A stretch of DNA of 64,000 nucleotides from Streptomyces zhihengii (GTDB lineage Bacteria > Actinomycetota > Actinomycetes > Streptomycetales > Streptomycetaceae), in NCBI RefSeq assembly GCF_016919245.1, contig NZ_JAFEJA010000001.1:5047501-5111500 (forward strand). The letters are read 5' to 3'. Below are positions 19,160 through 28,800 of this stretch, piece after piece (position 1 is the first letter of the stretch; every line of letters starts with the position of its first letter). The position numbers were made by a program, and so were the translations under genes. Below the pieces are notes generated by a model, which saw nothing but the letters and a program-made list of their open reading frames with translations, was not told where the DNA came from and did not search any database.

Positions 19160-21979
19160 GTGTCCGTCTTCAACAAGCTCATGCGTGCAGGCGAAGGCAA
19201 GATCCTGCGCAAACTGCACCGCATCGCGGACCAGGTCAACTCCATCGAAGAGGACTTCGTCAACCTCTCCGACGCCGAGTTGCGGGCGCTCACCGAGGAG
19301 TACAAGCAGCGCTACGCCGACGGCGAGAGCCTCGACGACCTGATGCCCGAGGCGTTCGCCACCGTCCGCGAGGCCGCCAAGCGCGTGCTGGGCCAGCGCC
19401 ACTACGACGTCCAGCTCATGGGCGGCGCCGCCCTGCACCTCGGCTATGTCGCCGAGATGAAGACCGGTGAGGGCAAGACCCTCGTCGGCACCCTCCCCGC
19501 CTATCTGAACGCGCTGTCCGGCAAGGGCGTCCACCTGATCACGGTGAACGACTACCTGGCCGAGCGCGACTCCGAGATGATGGGCCGGGTCCACAAGTTC
19601 CTCGGCCTCGAGGTCGGCTGCATCCTGGCGAACATGACGCCGGCGCAGCGCCGCGAGCAGTACAGCTGCGACATCACCTACGGCACGAACAACGAGTTCG
19701 GCTTCGACTACCTCCGCGACAACATGGCGTGGTCCAAGGACGAGCTCGTCCAGCGCGGCCACAACTTCGCCTGTGTCGACGAGGTCGACTCGATCCTCGT
19801 CGACGAGGCCCGTACGCCGCTGATCATCTCCGGCCCCGCCGACCAGGCCACCAAGTGGTACGGCGACTTCGCCAAGCTGGTGACCCGGCTCGCCAAGGGC
19901 GAGGCGGGCAACCCGCTCAAGGGCATCGAGGAGACCGGCGACTACGAGGTCGACGAGAAGAAGCGCACGGTCGCCATCCACGAGGCCGGTGTCGCCAAGG
20001 TCGAGGACTGGCTCGGCATCGACAACCTCTACGAGTCGGTCAACACTCCTCTCGTCGGCTACCTGAACAACGCCATCAAGGCGAAGGAGCTGTTCAAGAA
20101 GGACAAGGACTACGTCGTCATGGACGGCGAAGTCATGATCGTCGACGAGCACACCGGCCGTATCCTCGCCGGCCGCCGCTACAACGAGGGCATGCACCAG
20201 GCGATCGAGGCGAAGGAGGGGGTGGACATCAAGGACGAGAACCAGACCCTCGCCACGATCACCCTCCAGAACTTCTTCCGCCTCTACGACAAGCTCTCCG
20301 GCATGACCGGTACGGCCATGACCGAGGCGGCGGAGTTCCACCAGATCTACAAGCTGGGCGTCGTGCCGATCCCGACGAACAAGCCGATGGTCCGCCTCGA
20401 CCAGTCCGACCTGATCTACCGCACCGAGGTCGCCAAGTTCGCGGCCGTCGTCGACGACATCGCCGAGAAGCACGAGAAGGGCCAGCCGATCCTGGTCGGC
20501 ACCACCTCGGTCGAGAAGTCCGAGTACCTCTCGCAGCAGCTCAACAAGCGCGGCGTCCAGCACGAGGTGCTGAACGCGAAGAACCACGAGCGCGAGGCGA
20601 CGATCGTCGCCCAGGCCGGCCGCCGCGGAGCGGTCACCGTCGCCACGAACATGGCCGGCCGCGGTACCGACATCAAGCTCGGCGGCAACCCGGACGACCT
20701 CGCCGAGGCGGAGCTGCGCCAGCGCGGTCTCGACCCGGTCGAGCACGTCGAGGAGTGGGCTGCGGCGCTGCCGGACGCGCTGGAGCGCGCCGAGGCGGCC
20801 GTGAAGGCGGAGCACGACGAGGTCAAGGACCTCGGCGGGCTCTACGTCCTCGGCACCGAGCGCCACGAGTCGCGCCGTATCGACAACCAGCTCCGCGGCC
20901 GCAGCGGCCGTCAGGGCGACCCGGGCGAGTCCCGCTTCTACCTCTCGCTGGGCGACGACCTGATGCGCCTGTTCAAGGCCGCGATGGTCGAGCGCGTGAT
21001 GGCCATGGCGAACGTCCCCGACGACGTCCCGATCGAGAACAAGATGGTCACCCGGGCGATCGCCTCCGCGCAGTCGCAGGTCGAGCAGCAGAACTTCGAG
21101 ACGCGTAAGAACGTCCTCAAGTACGACGAGGTCCTCAACCGCCAGCGCGAGGTCATCTACGGCGAGCGCCGCCGGGTGCTGGAGGGCGAGGACCTCCACG
21201 AGCAGGTCGTCCACTTCATGGACGACACCATCGACGCGTACATCCAGGCCGAGACGGTCGAGGGCTTCGCCGAGGAGTGGGACCTGGACCGCCTGTGGGG
21301 CGCGTTCAAGCAGCTCTACCCGGTGAAGGCGACGATCGAGGACCTGGAGGACGCGGTCGGCGACCGCGCCGGCATCACCGGCGAGTTCATCGCCGAGTCG
21401 ATCAAGGACGACATCCACGCGCAGTACGAGGAGCGCGAGAAGCAGCTCGGCTCGGAGATCATGCGCGAGCTGGAGCGCCGTGTGGTCCTGTCGGTCCTCG
21501 ACCGCAAGTGGCGCGAGCACCTCTACGAGATGGACTACCTCCAGGAGGGCATCGGCCTGCGCGCGATGGCCCAGAAGGACCCGCTGGTCGAGTACCAGCG
21601 CGAGGGCTTCGACATGTTCACCGCGATGATGGAGGGCATCAAGGAGGAGTCCGTCGGCTACCTGTTCAACCTGGAGGTCCAGGTCGAGCAGCAGGTCGAG
21701 GAGGTCCCGGTGCAGGACGCGGCCGAGAAGACCTCGCTCTCCAAGGAGGACGCCGTGCCGGCCGGCACCGGGCGCCCCGAGATCCGCGCCAAGGGCCTGG
21801 AGGCGCCGCAGCGCCCCGACCGGCTGCACTTCTCCGCCCCGACGGTGGACGGTGAGGGCGGTGTCGTCGAGGGCGACTTCGACAACGACGGCGGCGAGTC
21901 GGCGTCGGGCTCGGACGGCATGACGCGTGCCGAGCGCCGCAAGGCCGCGAAGGGCGGCGGGCGCCGCCGCAAGAAGTAA
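19160..21979 (+). CDS. secA: SecA, preprotein translocase ATPase
   Basis: A 939-residue SecA motor that drives Sec-dependent export with SecYEG. Key parts are Walker A MKTGEGKT near 98-107, the DEAD-type [14 protein letters not shown] near 208-221, the second nucleotide fold with [14 protein letters not shown] near 497-510, and [11 protein letters not shown] near 578. The GTG start with AAGGAGA upstream gives the conserved [15 protein letters not shown]-terminus. It ends in a basic [16 protein letters not shown] tail and lacks the C-terminal zinc-binding (CxCxSGx8CH) motif, as in other actinobacterial SecA1 proteins. Confidence 0.98.
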   Translation: MSVFNKLMRAGEGKILRKLHRIADQVNSIEEDFVNLSDAELRALTEEYKQRYADGESLDDLMPEAFATVREAAKRVLGQRHYDVQLMGGAALHLGYVAEMKTGEGKTLVGTLPAYLNALSGKGVHLITVNDYLAERDSEMMGRVHKFLGLEVGCILANMTPAQRREQYSCDITYGTNNEFGFDYLRDNMAWSKDELVQRGHNFACVDEVDSILVDEARTPLIISGPADQATKWYGDFAKLVTRLAKGEAGNPLKGIEETGDYEVDEKKRTVAIHEAGVAKVEDWLGIDNLYESVNTPLVGYLNNAIKAKELFKKDKDYVVMDGEVMIVDEHTGRILAGRRYNEGMHQAIEAKEGVDIKDENQTLATITLQNFFRLYDKLSGMTGTAMTEAAEFHQIYKLGVVPIPTNKPMVRLDQSDLIYRTEVAKFAAVVDDIAEKHEKGQPILVGTTSVEKSEYLSQQLNKRGVQHEVLNAKNHEREATIVAQAGRRGAVTVATNMAGRGTDIKLGGNPDDLAEAELRQRGLDPVEHVEEWAAALPDALERAEAAVKAEHDEVKDLGGLYVLGTERHESRRIDNQLRGRSGRQGDPGESRFYLSLGDDLMRLFKAAMVERVMAMANVPDDVPIENKMVTRAIASAQSQVEQQNFETRKNVLKYDEVLNRQREVIYGERRRVLEGEDLHEQVVHFMDDTIDAYIQAETVEGFAEEWDLDRLWGAFKQLYPVKATIEDLEDAVGDRAGITGEFIAESIKDDIHAQYEEREKQLGSEIMRELERRVVLSVLDRKWREHLYEMDYLQEGIGLRAMAQKDPLVEYQREGFDMFTAMMEGIKEESVGYLFNLEVQVEQQVEEVPVQDAAEKTSLSKEDAVPAGTGRPEIRAKGLEAPQRPDRLHFSAPTVDGEGGVVEGDFDNDGGESASGSDGMTRAERRKAAKGGGRRRKK

Positions 21980-22016
21980 CCGCCCCGGCCACGCCGCACG
22001 TGGCCACCGGGCGTCC

Positions 22017-22053
22017 CGCGGGGCCGGACACACACGCTGTGTCCGGCCCCGCG
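22017..22053 (+). terminator. secA terminator
   Basis: A perfect 16-bp stem (left arm 22017-22032, right arm 22038-22053) with a 5-base loop, 38 bases after the secA stop codon. It is among the strongest hairpins in the window. Confidence 0.85.
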
Positions 22054-22792
22054 CGCTTGCCCGACCGCGTGCTTGCCTCCGCATGGGCGGCGGGCCGGGC
22101 GCGTTCCTGTCGGGGGAGCGGCGGCGTGCCGGGGCGCGTTCCCGTCGGGGGAGCGGGGGCCGAGGGGCGCCTGCTGCTGGGTGCGCTGGGGTGCGGGGCT
22201 CCGGTGCGCGTGCCGGCGGGGTGCCGGAGCCGCCCGTAGCAGGCGCCGTGAGGGCGCTGGGCCGGGTGCACTCCGGGGCACGTGCGCACAGGCGGCGCCG
22301 AGGCTGCCCGCAGCCGCTGTGAGGGCGCCGGGGCCTGCTGGAGGAGCCCTCGGGCACTCCCGGCCGCACAAGCCCCGTCCTGCGGCGTTTGCTGGGGTGT
22401 CCTGGCGCCCGGTGGCCCCGGGGCTGCTCGGTGCGCGCCACGGCCGCGCAAGCCTGCGCTGCGGCGCTTGCCGGGGCGTCCTGGCGCCCGGCGGGCGGCG
22501 GCCCGTCCCGAGGCAGGCCGCGCGGGCGGGCCCGGCCCCCCGGCTCTGCGGCCGTGTGTGCGCGTGCCCAGGTGTCGCGGAACCCGCGTCGGGCCAGGGC
22601 GGCTCCCCGGCAGGGGCGGCCGTCCCGCGTCGCCGCGCGTTCGGCCCGGCTGCGCCCCGAGAGGGGGCGGGACCCCGGTCGACGCGGGCCGGGCGGCGGG
22701 TGCGGCGCAGCCGACGAGGGCCGCCCGGTGGGCGGCGGGCCGCCGGAGGCGGCCCTACCCGTCGGGCCGGGCCCCGGTCACCGGCCCCGTCC
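22054..22792. other. Gene-free, extremely GC-rich repeat-bearing region
   Basis: About 740 bases between the secA terminator and the Rv3235-family gene have no credible gene. All long open frames here are the stop-poor by-product of very high GC and encode low-complexity Gly/Ala/Arg/Pro text. The stretch contains at least two imperfect duplications: a 23-base unit at 22099-22121 and 22134-22156, and a 54-base unit at 22362-22415 and 22442-22494. It may be a decayed gene or an expanding noncoding spacer. Confidence 0.6.
22362..22494. repeat. Imperfect 54-base direct duplication
   Basis: The segments 22362-22415 and 22442-22494 agree at about 45 positions with one gap, at an 80-base period; both include GGCGCTTGCCGGGG-like and CCTGGCGCCCGG blocks. 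They lie inside the gene-free region downstream of secA. Confidence 0.7.
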
Positions 22793-23218
22793 TCAGGGGG
22801 CCGGGGTGCGTTCGCCGCCGAGTTCGACGGCGGCACAGCGCCAGCGGTGGTCCGGGCCCTGTTCGAGGCGGAAGGCCATGGCCGCGACGCGTTCGCCGGA
22901 GCCGATGCGGGCGAAGGCCTCGATCACGCCGGGGCCGGGGTGGAACTCGCCGCAGTGGCGGACCACCGGTGTCGCGTGGTCGGCCGGCCGCAGCGGCGTC
23001 CCCGGGGCGAGGCGGACCAGTTGCTCGTACGCCTCGCCGATGGTGTGCCCGAGCATCCAGTGCACGGGCCGCCGGCCGCTGAGGACCGCCAGCAGGCGGT
23101 CGGCGAACCAGTAGTGCGGTTTGTGCTGCCTGCCGCGGGCCCGGGTCAGCGCCGCCGCGGCCGCCGCCGGCCTGCGCTGGTCGTGCCGTCCTGCGGGCCT
23201 GGTCCTGTCCATGCGCAT
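22793..23218 (-). CDS. Rv3235-family protein
   Basis: A 141-residue protein resembling the small actinobacterial Rv3235 family, which is found next to secA in many genomes. Characteristic parts are WFADRLLAVLSGRRPVHWMLGHT (about 42-64), the middle CGEFHPGPGVIEAFARI and the final RWRCAAVELG strand. The N-terminal 30 residues are Arg/Ala-rich. Function is unknown; the location suggests a link to secretion or envelope biology, but that is inference. ATG codons at 23218 and 23212 are both possible. Confidence 0.85.
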   Translation of the reverse strand: MRMDRTRPAGRHDQRRPAAAAAALTRARGRQHKPHYWFADRLLAVLSGRRPVHWMLGHTIGEAYEQLVRLAPGTPLRPADHATPVVRHCGEFHPGPGVIEAFARIGSGERVAAMAFRLEQGPDHRWRCAAVELGGERTPAP

Positions 23219-23491
23219 CGCCCCGATGTGCCGGTCCCGGGCTGAGTACCGGGAAGTAGCTTCGACGGGGGAACTTCTATGGCGTGCGCCGCGGCACCCG
23301 CAACGTGCCCCGAGGCCCCCGGGGCCCCTCGGTCGATGTCACCTATCAGGGTGAACAGGCCCATGGGGCGCCAGGGAAGGAGGCGGACGCCGATCGTGCC
23401 GGGTGGACGCCGTGAAGCCGGGGACGGGCACCTCGATCGGGGACGTCGCACGTATCCTGAGGGCGCATTTCCGACTACGAAAGCGGCCCGC

Positions 23492-23998
23492 ATGCGCGTC
23501 TACGTCCCCCTGACCCTTCCCGGTCTCGCAGCGGCGCACCAGGCGGGCGAGCTCGGGCCCGGCCCGCTCACCGCCTACGCGGTCACCCCCGGGCTGCGCG
23601 AGTGGTACGTCTCCGACGACATCGAGGAGCTGGAGTACGCCGCGCTGAACCGTGCCGCCGCCGCCTCGCTGCGGCTGCTCGCGGGAGCCGTCGGCGCCCC
23701 CCGCCGGCGTGTGGTCGTCGCCGTCGACGTGCCCGACCGGGACGCGGTGGCCGACCCCGGCCAGCCGCTCGACGCGAGCGCGCTCGGTGAGGTCCGGATC
23801 GCCGGAGCCGTCCCGCTGACCCGGGCCGCGGCCGTCCACGCGGACGCCGACGACGCCGTGGAGGACGTGTCCGCCGCGGTCGACGCGCTGGGTGCCGCCG
23901 ACCACGGCGACGACGACGCGCAGTTCGTCGTCGACGGGGCGGAGGACCACGAGCTGCTCTGGTTCGGCGTGCAGGAGATCCCCGCCCTCGTGGGCTGA
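23492..23998 (+). CDS. Hypothetical protein, DUF6912-like
   Basis: A 168-residue acidic protein starting MRVYVPLTLPGLAAAHQAGEL. Homologues with this start (DUF6912) are widespread in Streptomyces near secA. It is predicted soluble, with no signal peptide and no cysteines; the C-terminal half is very rich in Asp and Glu and ends LLWFGVQEIPALVG. No catalytic motif is visible and the function is unknown. A patch TATCCT-like at 23455 might be its -10. Confidence 0.75.
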   Translation: MRVYVPLTLPGLAAAHQAGELGPGPLTAYAVTPGLREWYVSDDIEELEYAALNRAAAASLRLLAGAVGAPRRRVVVAVDVPDRDAVADPGQPLDASALGEVRIAGAVPLTRAAAVHADADDAVEDVSAAVDALGAADHGDDDAQFVVDGAEDHELLWFGVQEIPALVG

Positions 23999-24061
23999 CC
24001 CCGCTCCGGTGACCCCGCGCCAAACGCACCGGCCGGCACCGCCCCCGCACCAGCCGCCCCC

Positions 24062-24130
24062 GGGCCGGCACCGGTATCGCCCCCGGGCCGGCACCGGTAT
24101 CGCCCCCGGGCCGTCACCGGTACCGACCCC
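24062..24130. repeat. Three tandem 23-bp repeats
   Basis: Units GGGCCGGCACCGGTATCGCC plus CCC at 24062-24084 and 24085-24107 are identical, and 24108-24130 is a diverged third copy. Each unit contains the ACCGGT palindrome. They lie 44 bases upstream of the HAD-like gene. Confidence 0.85.
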
Positions 24131-24173
24131 GCGCCGGGAGCGCTGTCGGACCCTGCCGGTACCGTTTGCCGAC

Positions 24174-24845
24174 ATGGGGAAGACGGGGAATCACGGCGCC
24201 CACCTGGTCTGGGACTGGAACGGCACACTGCTCGACGACATCACCGCGGTCATCGGGGCCACCAACGCGGCCTTCGCCGAGGCGGGTGTCGCGCCGATCA
24301 CGCTGGAGCGCTACCGCGATCTCTACTGCGTGCCGATCCCGCTCTTCTACGAGCGGCTGATGGGCCGCCGCCCCAGCGAGGCCGAGTGGGAGGTCATGGA
24401 CGCCGCCTTCCACCGCTACTACACCGAGCGCCGCTCCGGCTGCGGGCTGACCGCCGGGGTGGAGGAGCTGCTGCGCGACTGGCAGCTCGCCGGGCGCAGC
24501 CAGTCGCTGCTGAGCATGTACGGGCACGAGGAGCTGGTCCCCGTCGTGCGCGGCTACGGCATAGAGAGCCGCTTCCTGCGGGTCGACGGGCGCACCGGGC
24601 CGTCCGGCGGGTCCAAGGCCCGCCACATGGAGCGCCATCTGGCGGCCCTGGAGGGCGCCGACCCGCGGCGCACGGTCGTGATCGGTGACGCGGTCGACGA
24701 CGCGGTGGCCGCCGCGCACGTCGGTGCCCACGCGGTCCTCTACACGGGCGGCTCGCACAGCCGGGCCAGCCTGGAGGCGGTCGGCGTCCCGGTCGTCGAC
24801 ACCCTGGCCGACGCGGTGCGGGAGGCCCTGCGGCTGGCGTCCTGA
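24174..24845 (+). CDS. HAD-superfamily protein with Asn in motif I
   Basis: A 223-residue HAD-like protein. Motif I reads DWNGTLLDD (nucleophile Asp14), with Asn16 where most phosphatases have the general acid/base Asp. Motif II is near LLSMYGHEE (about 106-114), the Lys of motif III is in GGSKARHMERH, and motif IV is VVIGDAVDDAVAA (about 165-177). The cap region is alpha-helical, as in phosphoglycolate-phosphatase-like enzymes. The Asn may lower hydrolysis or indicate a different chemistry. It starts 44 bases after a 23-bp tandem repeat array. Confidence 0.87.
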   Translation: MGKTGNHGAHLVWDWNGTLLDDITAVIGATNAAFAEAGVAPITLERYRDLYCVPIPLFYERLMGRRPSEAEWEVMDAAFHRYYTERRSGCGLTAGVEELLRDWQLAGRSQSLLSMYGHEELVPVVRGYGIESRFLRVDGRTGPSGGSKARHMERHLAALEGADPRRTVVIGDAVDDAVAAAHVGAHAVLYTGGSHSRASLEAVGVPVVDTLADAVREALRLAS

Positions 24846-24914
24846 GCGCGGGGCGCGGGGAGCGGGCCGCCCCCGGCGGAACGGCCCGTCACACGGCGTG
24901 AGGCCCGCCCGGGC

Positions 24915-25481
24915 TCAGGTCGGCGGAGCCGTCGTGCGCAGCAGCTCGACGAAGGCGCGCATCCACGCCGAGTGGTCCGGCCAGGCGCGGGCGGAGACGA
25001 GGGTGCCGTCGACCACGGCCTCCGCGTCCTTGAAGGTGGCCCCCGCCGCCTGCATGTCGAGTTCCAGCGCCGGGTAGGCCGTGACCCTGCGGCCCTCCAG
25101 CCCGCCGATCGCGGCCGTCAGCAGCGGACCGTGGCAGATCTGGGCGACGGGCTTGTCGGCGTCGAAGAACGCCTTGAGGATCTTGCGCAGCTCGCCGTCG
25201 TTGCGCAGATACTCCGGCGCGCGGCCGCCGGGGATGACGACGGCGGCGTAGTCCCCCGCGTCGACCTCGGAGAAGGCCAGGTCGGCGGGCCAGGTGTAGC
25301 CCGGCTTCTCGGTGTAGGTGTCGAAGCCCGGCTCGAAGTCGTGCACGACGAACCGGAGCTGTTTGCGGCTGGGGGCGGCGATGTGCACCTCGTAGCCCTC
25401 CTCCACCAGCCGCTGGTACGGATAGAGGACTTCGAGGGACTCCGCGGCGTCGCCCGTGACGATCAGGATCTTCGTGGTCAT
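24915..25481 (-). CDS. DJ-1/PfpI family protein
   Basis: A 188-residue class I glutamine-amidotransferase-like protein of the DJ-1/PfpI family. It begins MTTKILIVTGDAAES; the nucleophile elbow AQICHGPLL carries Cys116, and GGRAPEYLRND (about 85-95) holds the family acidic/Arg segment. Family members act as glyoxalases, protein deglycases, isonitrile hydratases or stress proteins; the exact activity cannot be read. It is convergent with the HAD-like gene. Confidence 0.9.
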   Translation of the reverse strand: MTTKILIVTGDAAESLEVLYPYQRLVEEGYEVHIAAPSRKQLRFVVHDFEPGFDTYTEKPGYTWPADLAFSEVDAGDYAAVVIPGGRAPEYLRNDGELRKILKAFFDADKPVAQICHGPLLTAAIGGLEGRRVTAYPALELDMQAAGATFKDAEAVVDGTLVSARAWPDHSAWMRAFVELLRTTAPPT

Positions 25482-25878
25482 GGCTGCTCCCGGTGGTTGG
25501 TTGCCATGAGGGCCTGTGTCGCTGTCCAGAGTGTCAAACTTCGGGCCCCTCTTTTGTACACATACGGCTCATGACGGCGCGGGGGGCAAGGGCGATAGCC
25601 TGGGGGCGTGATCAGCGCGATACGCCGTGGGGGCAGCGAAGCCCCCGGCGGCCACCGCCCAGCCACGGCTGGGGGAACGCGCCCGGAGCGCCACAGCGTC
25701 CGGGCGGTGCCTGATCATCTTCCCGGTCCGGCCCTTCCGCCTCAATCGGCTCGAAAGCGCCCGGACATCTCTCATCGCGGCATAACGTCGACAGCGACCG
25801 GACACCCCGCGTCGTGGCGTTGCGTCGCAGCATCTTTCACCTACGTCACGCAACGGCGCGCGACAGGAGCCAGAGGAC
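25482..25878. other. Divergent intergenic region with nested inverted repeats, upstream of gdh
   Basis: A 397-base gap between the PfpI gene and the glutamate dehydrogenase gene. Around 25624-25673 three inverted repeats are nested: GCCGTGG/CCACGGC (25624-25630 with 25663-25669), GGGGGC/GCCCCC, and CCCAGCC-AC-GGCTGGG (25658-25673). A/T-richer stretches near 25530-25560 and 25820-25850 could hold the two promoters. I see no coding region. Confidence 0.55.
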
Positions 25879-28800
25879 ATGCAGACCAAGCTGGACGAAG
25901 CCAAGGCCGAGCTGCTCGCACGGGCCGCCCGGGTAGCTGAGAACAGCCCGCTCGGGGGGAATCTTCCGACCGGGGCCGAGCAGGGGAAGCGACCCGACCG
26001 GGACCTTCTGCTCACCTACCTCCAGCGCTACTACCTGCACACCGCTCCCGAGGACCTCACGGACCGTGACCCGGTCGATGTCTTCGGTGCGGCGCTTTCC
26101 CACTACCGGCTCGCCGAGAACCGCCCGCAGGGCACGGCGAACGTGCGGGTCCACACGCCGACCGTCGAGGAGAACGGCTGGACGTGCAGCCACTCCGTGG
26201 TCGAGGTGGTCACCGACGACATGCCGTTCCTGGTGGACTCGGTCACCAACGAGCTCTCGCGCCAGAGCCGCGGCATCCATGTCGTGATCCACCCGCAGGT
26301 CGTCGTCCGCCGTGACGTGACCGGCCGGCTGATCGAGGTGCTGCCCGAGGGCACCGGCCTCAAGAAGCTGCCGCACGACGCGCTCGTCGAGTCCTGGATC
26401 CATGTCGAGATCGACCGGGAGACCGACCGCGCCGACCTCAAGCAGATCACCGCCGATCTGCTGCGGGTGCTGTCCGACGTCCGCGAGGCCGTCGAGGACT
26501 GGGAGAAGATGCGCGACTCCGCGCTGCGCATCGCCGACGGCCTGGCCGACGAGCCGACCGCCGAGGACCTGTCCGCGCAGGAGGTCGAGGAGGCCCGCGA
26601 GCTGCTGCGCTGGCTCGCCGCCGACCACTTCACCTTCCTCGGCTACCGCGAGTACGAGCTCACCGAGAACGACGCGCTCGCCGCCGTCGCCGGCACCGGG
26701 CTCGGCATACTGCGCTCGGACCCGCAGCACTCGACCGACGAGGACCACCCCGTCAGCCCGTCGTTCAGCCGGCTGCCCGCCGACGCGCGCGCCAAGGCCC
26801 GTGAGCACAAGCTGCTGGTGCTCACCAAGGCCAACAGCCGGGCCACCGTCCACCGCCCGAGCTACCTGGACTACATCGGCGTCAAGAAGTTCGACGCCGA
26901 GGGCAACGTGATCGGTGAGCGCCGCTTCCTCGGCCTGTTCTCCTCGGCCGCGTACACCGAGTCGGTGCGCCGGGTGCCGGTGATCCGCCGCAAGGTCGCC
27001 GAGGTCCTCCAGGGCGCCGGCTTCTCGCCGAACAGCCACGACGGGCGCGACCTGCTCCAGATCCTGGAGACGTACCCGCGCGACGAGCTGTTCCAGACGC
27101 CCGCCGACCAGCTCCGCTCCATCGTCACCAGCGTGCTCTACCTCCAGGAGCGCCGCCGGCTGCGGCTGTACCTGCGCCAGGACGAGTACGGGCGCTACTA
27201 CTCCGCGCTGATCTACCTGCCCCGGGACCGCTACACCACCGGTGTGCGGCTGCGCATGATCGACATCCTGAAGGAGGAGCTCGGCGGCACCAGCGTCGAC
27301 TTCACCGCCTGGAACACCGAATCGATTCTGTCCCGGCTGCACTTCGTCGTCCGGGTCCCGGCGGGCACCGAGCTGCCCGACCTCACCGACGCCGACGCCG
27401 ACCGGGTCGAGGCCCGGCTGGTCGAGGCCGCCCGGTCCTGGGCCGACGGCTTCGGCGAGGCGCTCAACGCGGAGTTCGGCGAGGAGCGCGCAGCCGAGCT
27501 GCTCCGCCGCTACCAGCACGCCTTCACCGAGGGCTACAAGGCCGACCACTCGCCGCGCTCGGCCGTGGCCGACCTGGTGCGCCTCGAGCAGCTCACCCAC
27601 TCCGACAAGGAGTTCCAGCTCTCCCTCTACGAGCCGGTCGGCGCCGCGCCCGGCGAGCGCCGCTTCAAGATCTACCGGACGGGCGAGCAGGTCTCGCTCT
27701 CCGCGGTGCTGCCGGTGCTCCAGCGGCTCGGCTGCGAGGTCGTCGACGAGCGCCCCTACGAGCTGCGCTGCGAGGACTCCACGCACGCGTGGATCTACGA
27801 CTTCGGCCTGCGGATGCCGCTGGCCGGGGGCAACGGCGACTACCTCGCCGACGACGCGCGCGAGCGCTTCCAGGACGCCTTCGCCGCGGTGTGGACCGGC
27901 CAGGCCGAGAACGACGGCTTCAACGCGCTGGTCCTCGGCGCCGGGCTGGACTGGCGCGAGGCCATGGTGCTGCGCGCCTACGCCAAGTACCTCCGCCAGG
28001 CAGGGTCGACTTTCAGCCAGGACTACATGGAGGACACCCTCCGCAACAACGTCCACACCACCCGGCTGCTGGTCTCCCTGTTCGAGGCCCGGATGTCGCC
28101 GGACCGCCAGCGCGCCGGCACCGAGCTGACCGACGGCCTGCTGGAGGAGCTGGACGGCGCGCTCGACCAGGTCGCCTCCCTCGACGAGGACCGCATCCTG
28201 CGCTCCTTCCTCACCGTCATCAAGGCGACGCTGCGCACCAACTTCTTCCAGACCACCAAGGACGGCGGCCGGCACGGCTACGTGTCGATGAAGTTCGACC
28301 CGCAGGCCATCCCCGACCTGCCGGCCCCGCGTCCCGCCTTCGAGATCTGGGTGTACTCGCCGCGGGTCGAGGGCGTGCACCTGCGCTTCGGCAAGGTCGC
28401 GCGCGGCGGTCTGCGCTGGTCCGACCGGCGCGAGGACTTCCGTACCGAGATCCTCGGCCTGGTCAAGGCGCAGATGGTCAAGAACACCGTCATCGTGCCG
28501 GTCGGCGCCAAGGGCGGCTTCGTCGCCAAGCAGCTCCCCGACCCGTCCGTCGACCGTGACGCCTGGATGGCCGAGGGCATCGCCTGCTACCGCACCTTCA
28601 TCTCGGCGCTGCTCGACATCACCGACAACATGGTCGCGGGCGAGGTCGTCCCGCCGGAGCGGGTGGTCCGCCACGACGAGGACGACACCTACCTCGTGGT
28701 CGCGGCCGACAAGGGCACCGCGTCCTTCTCGGACATCGCCAACGAGGTCGCGGTCGCCTACGACTTCTGGCTCGGCGACGCCTTCGCGTCCGGCGGTTCG

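Noticed and set aside
19157..22441. Open frame of 1094 codons antisense to secA
   Set aside because: Same GC-bias artefact; the sense frame is a fully recognisable SecA.
22073..23245. Plus-strand frame of 390 codons downstream of secA
   Set aside because: It runs through the gene-free repeat region and antisense to the Rv3235-family gene, with low-complexity composition and no ribosome site.
24062..24130. CRISPR-like or attachment-site repeats
   Set aside because: Three head-to-tail 23-base copies without spacers and without an integrase nearby; a simple tandem repeat.
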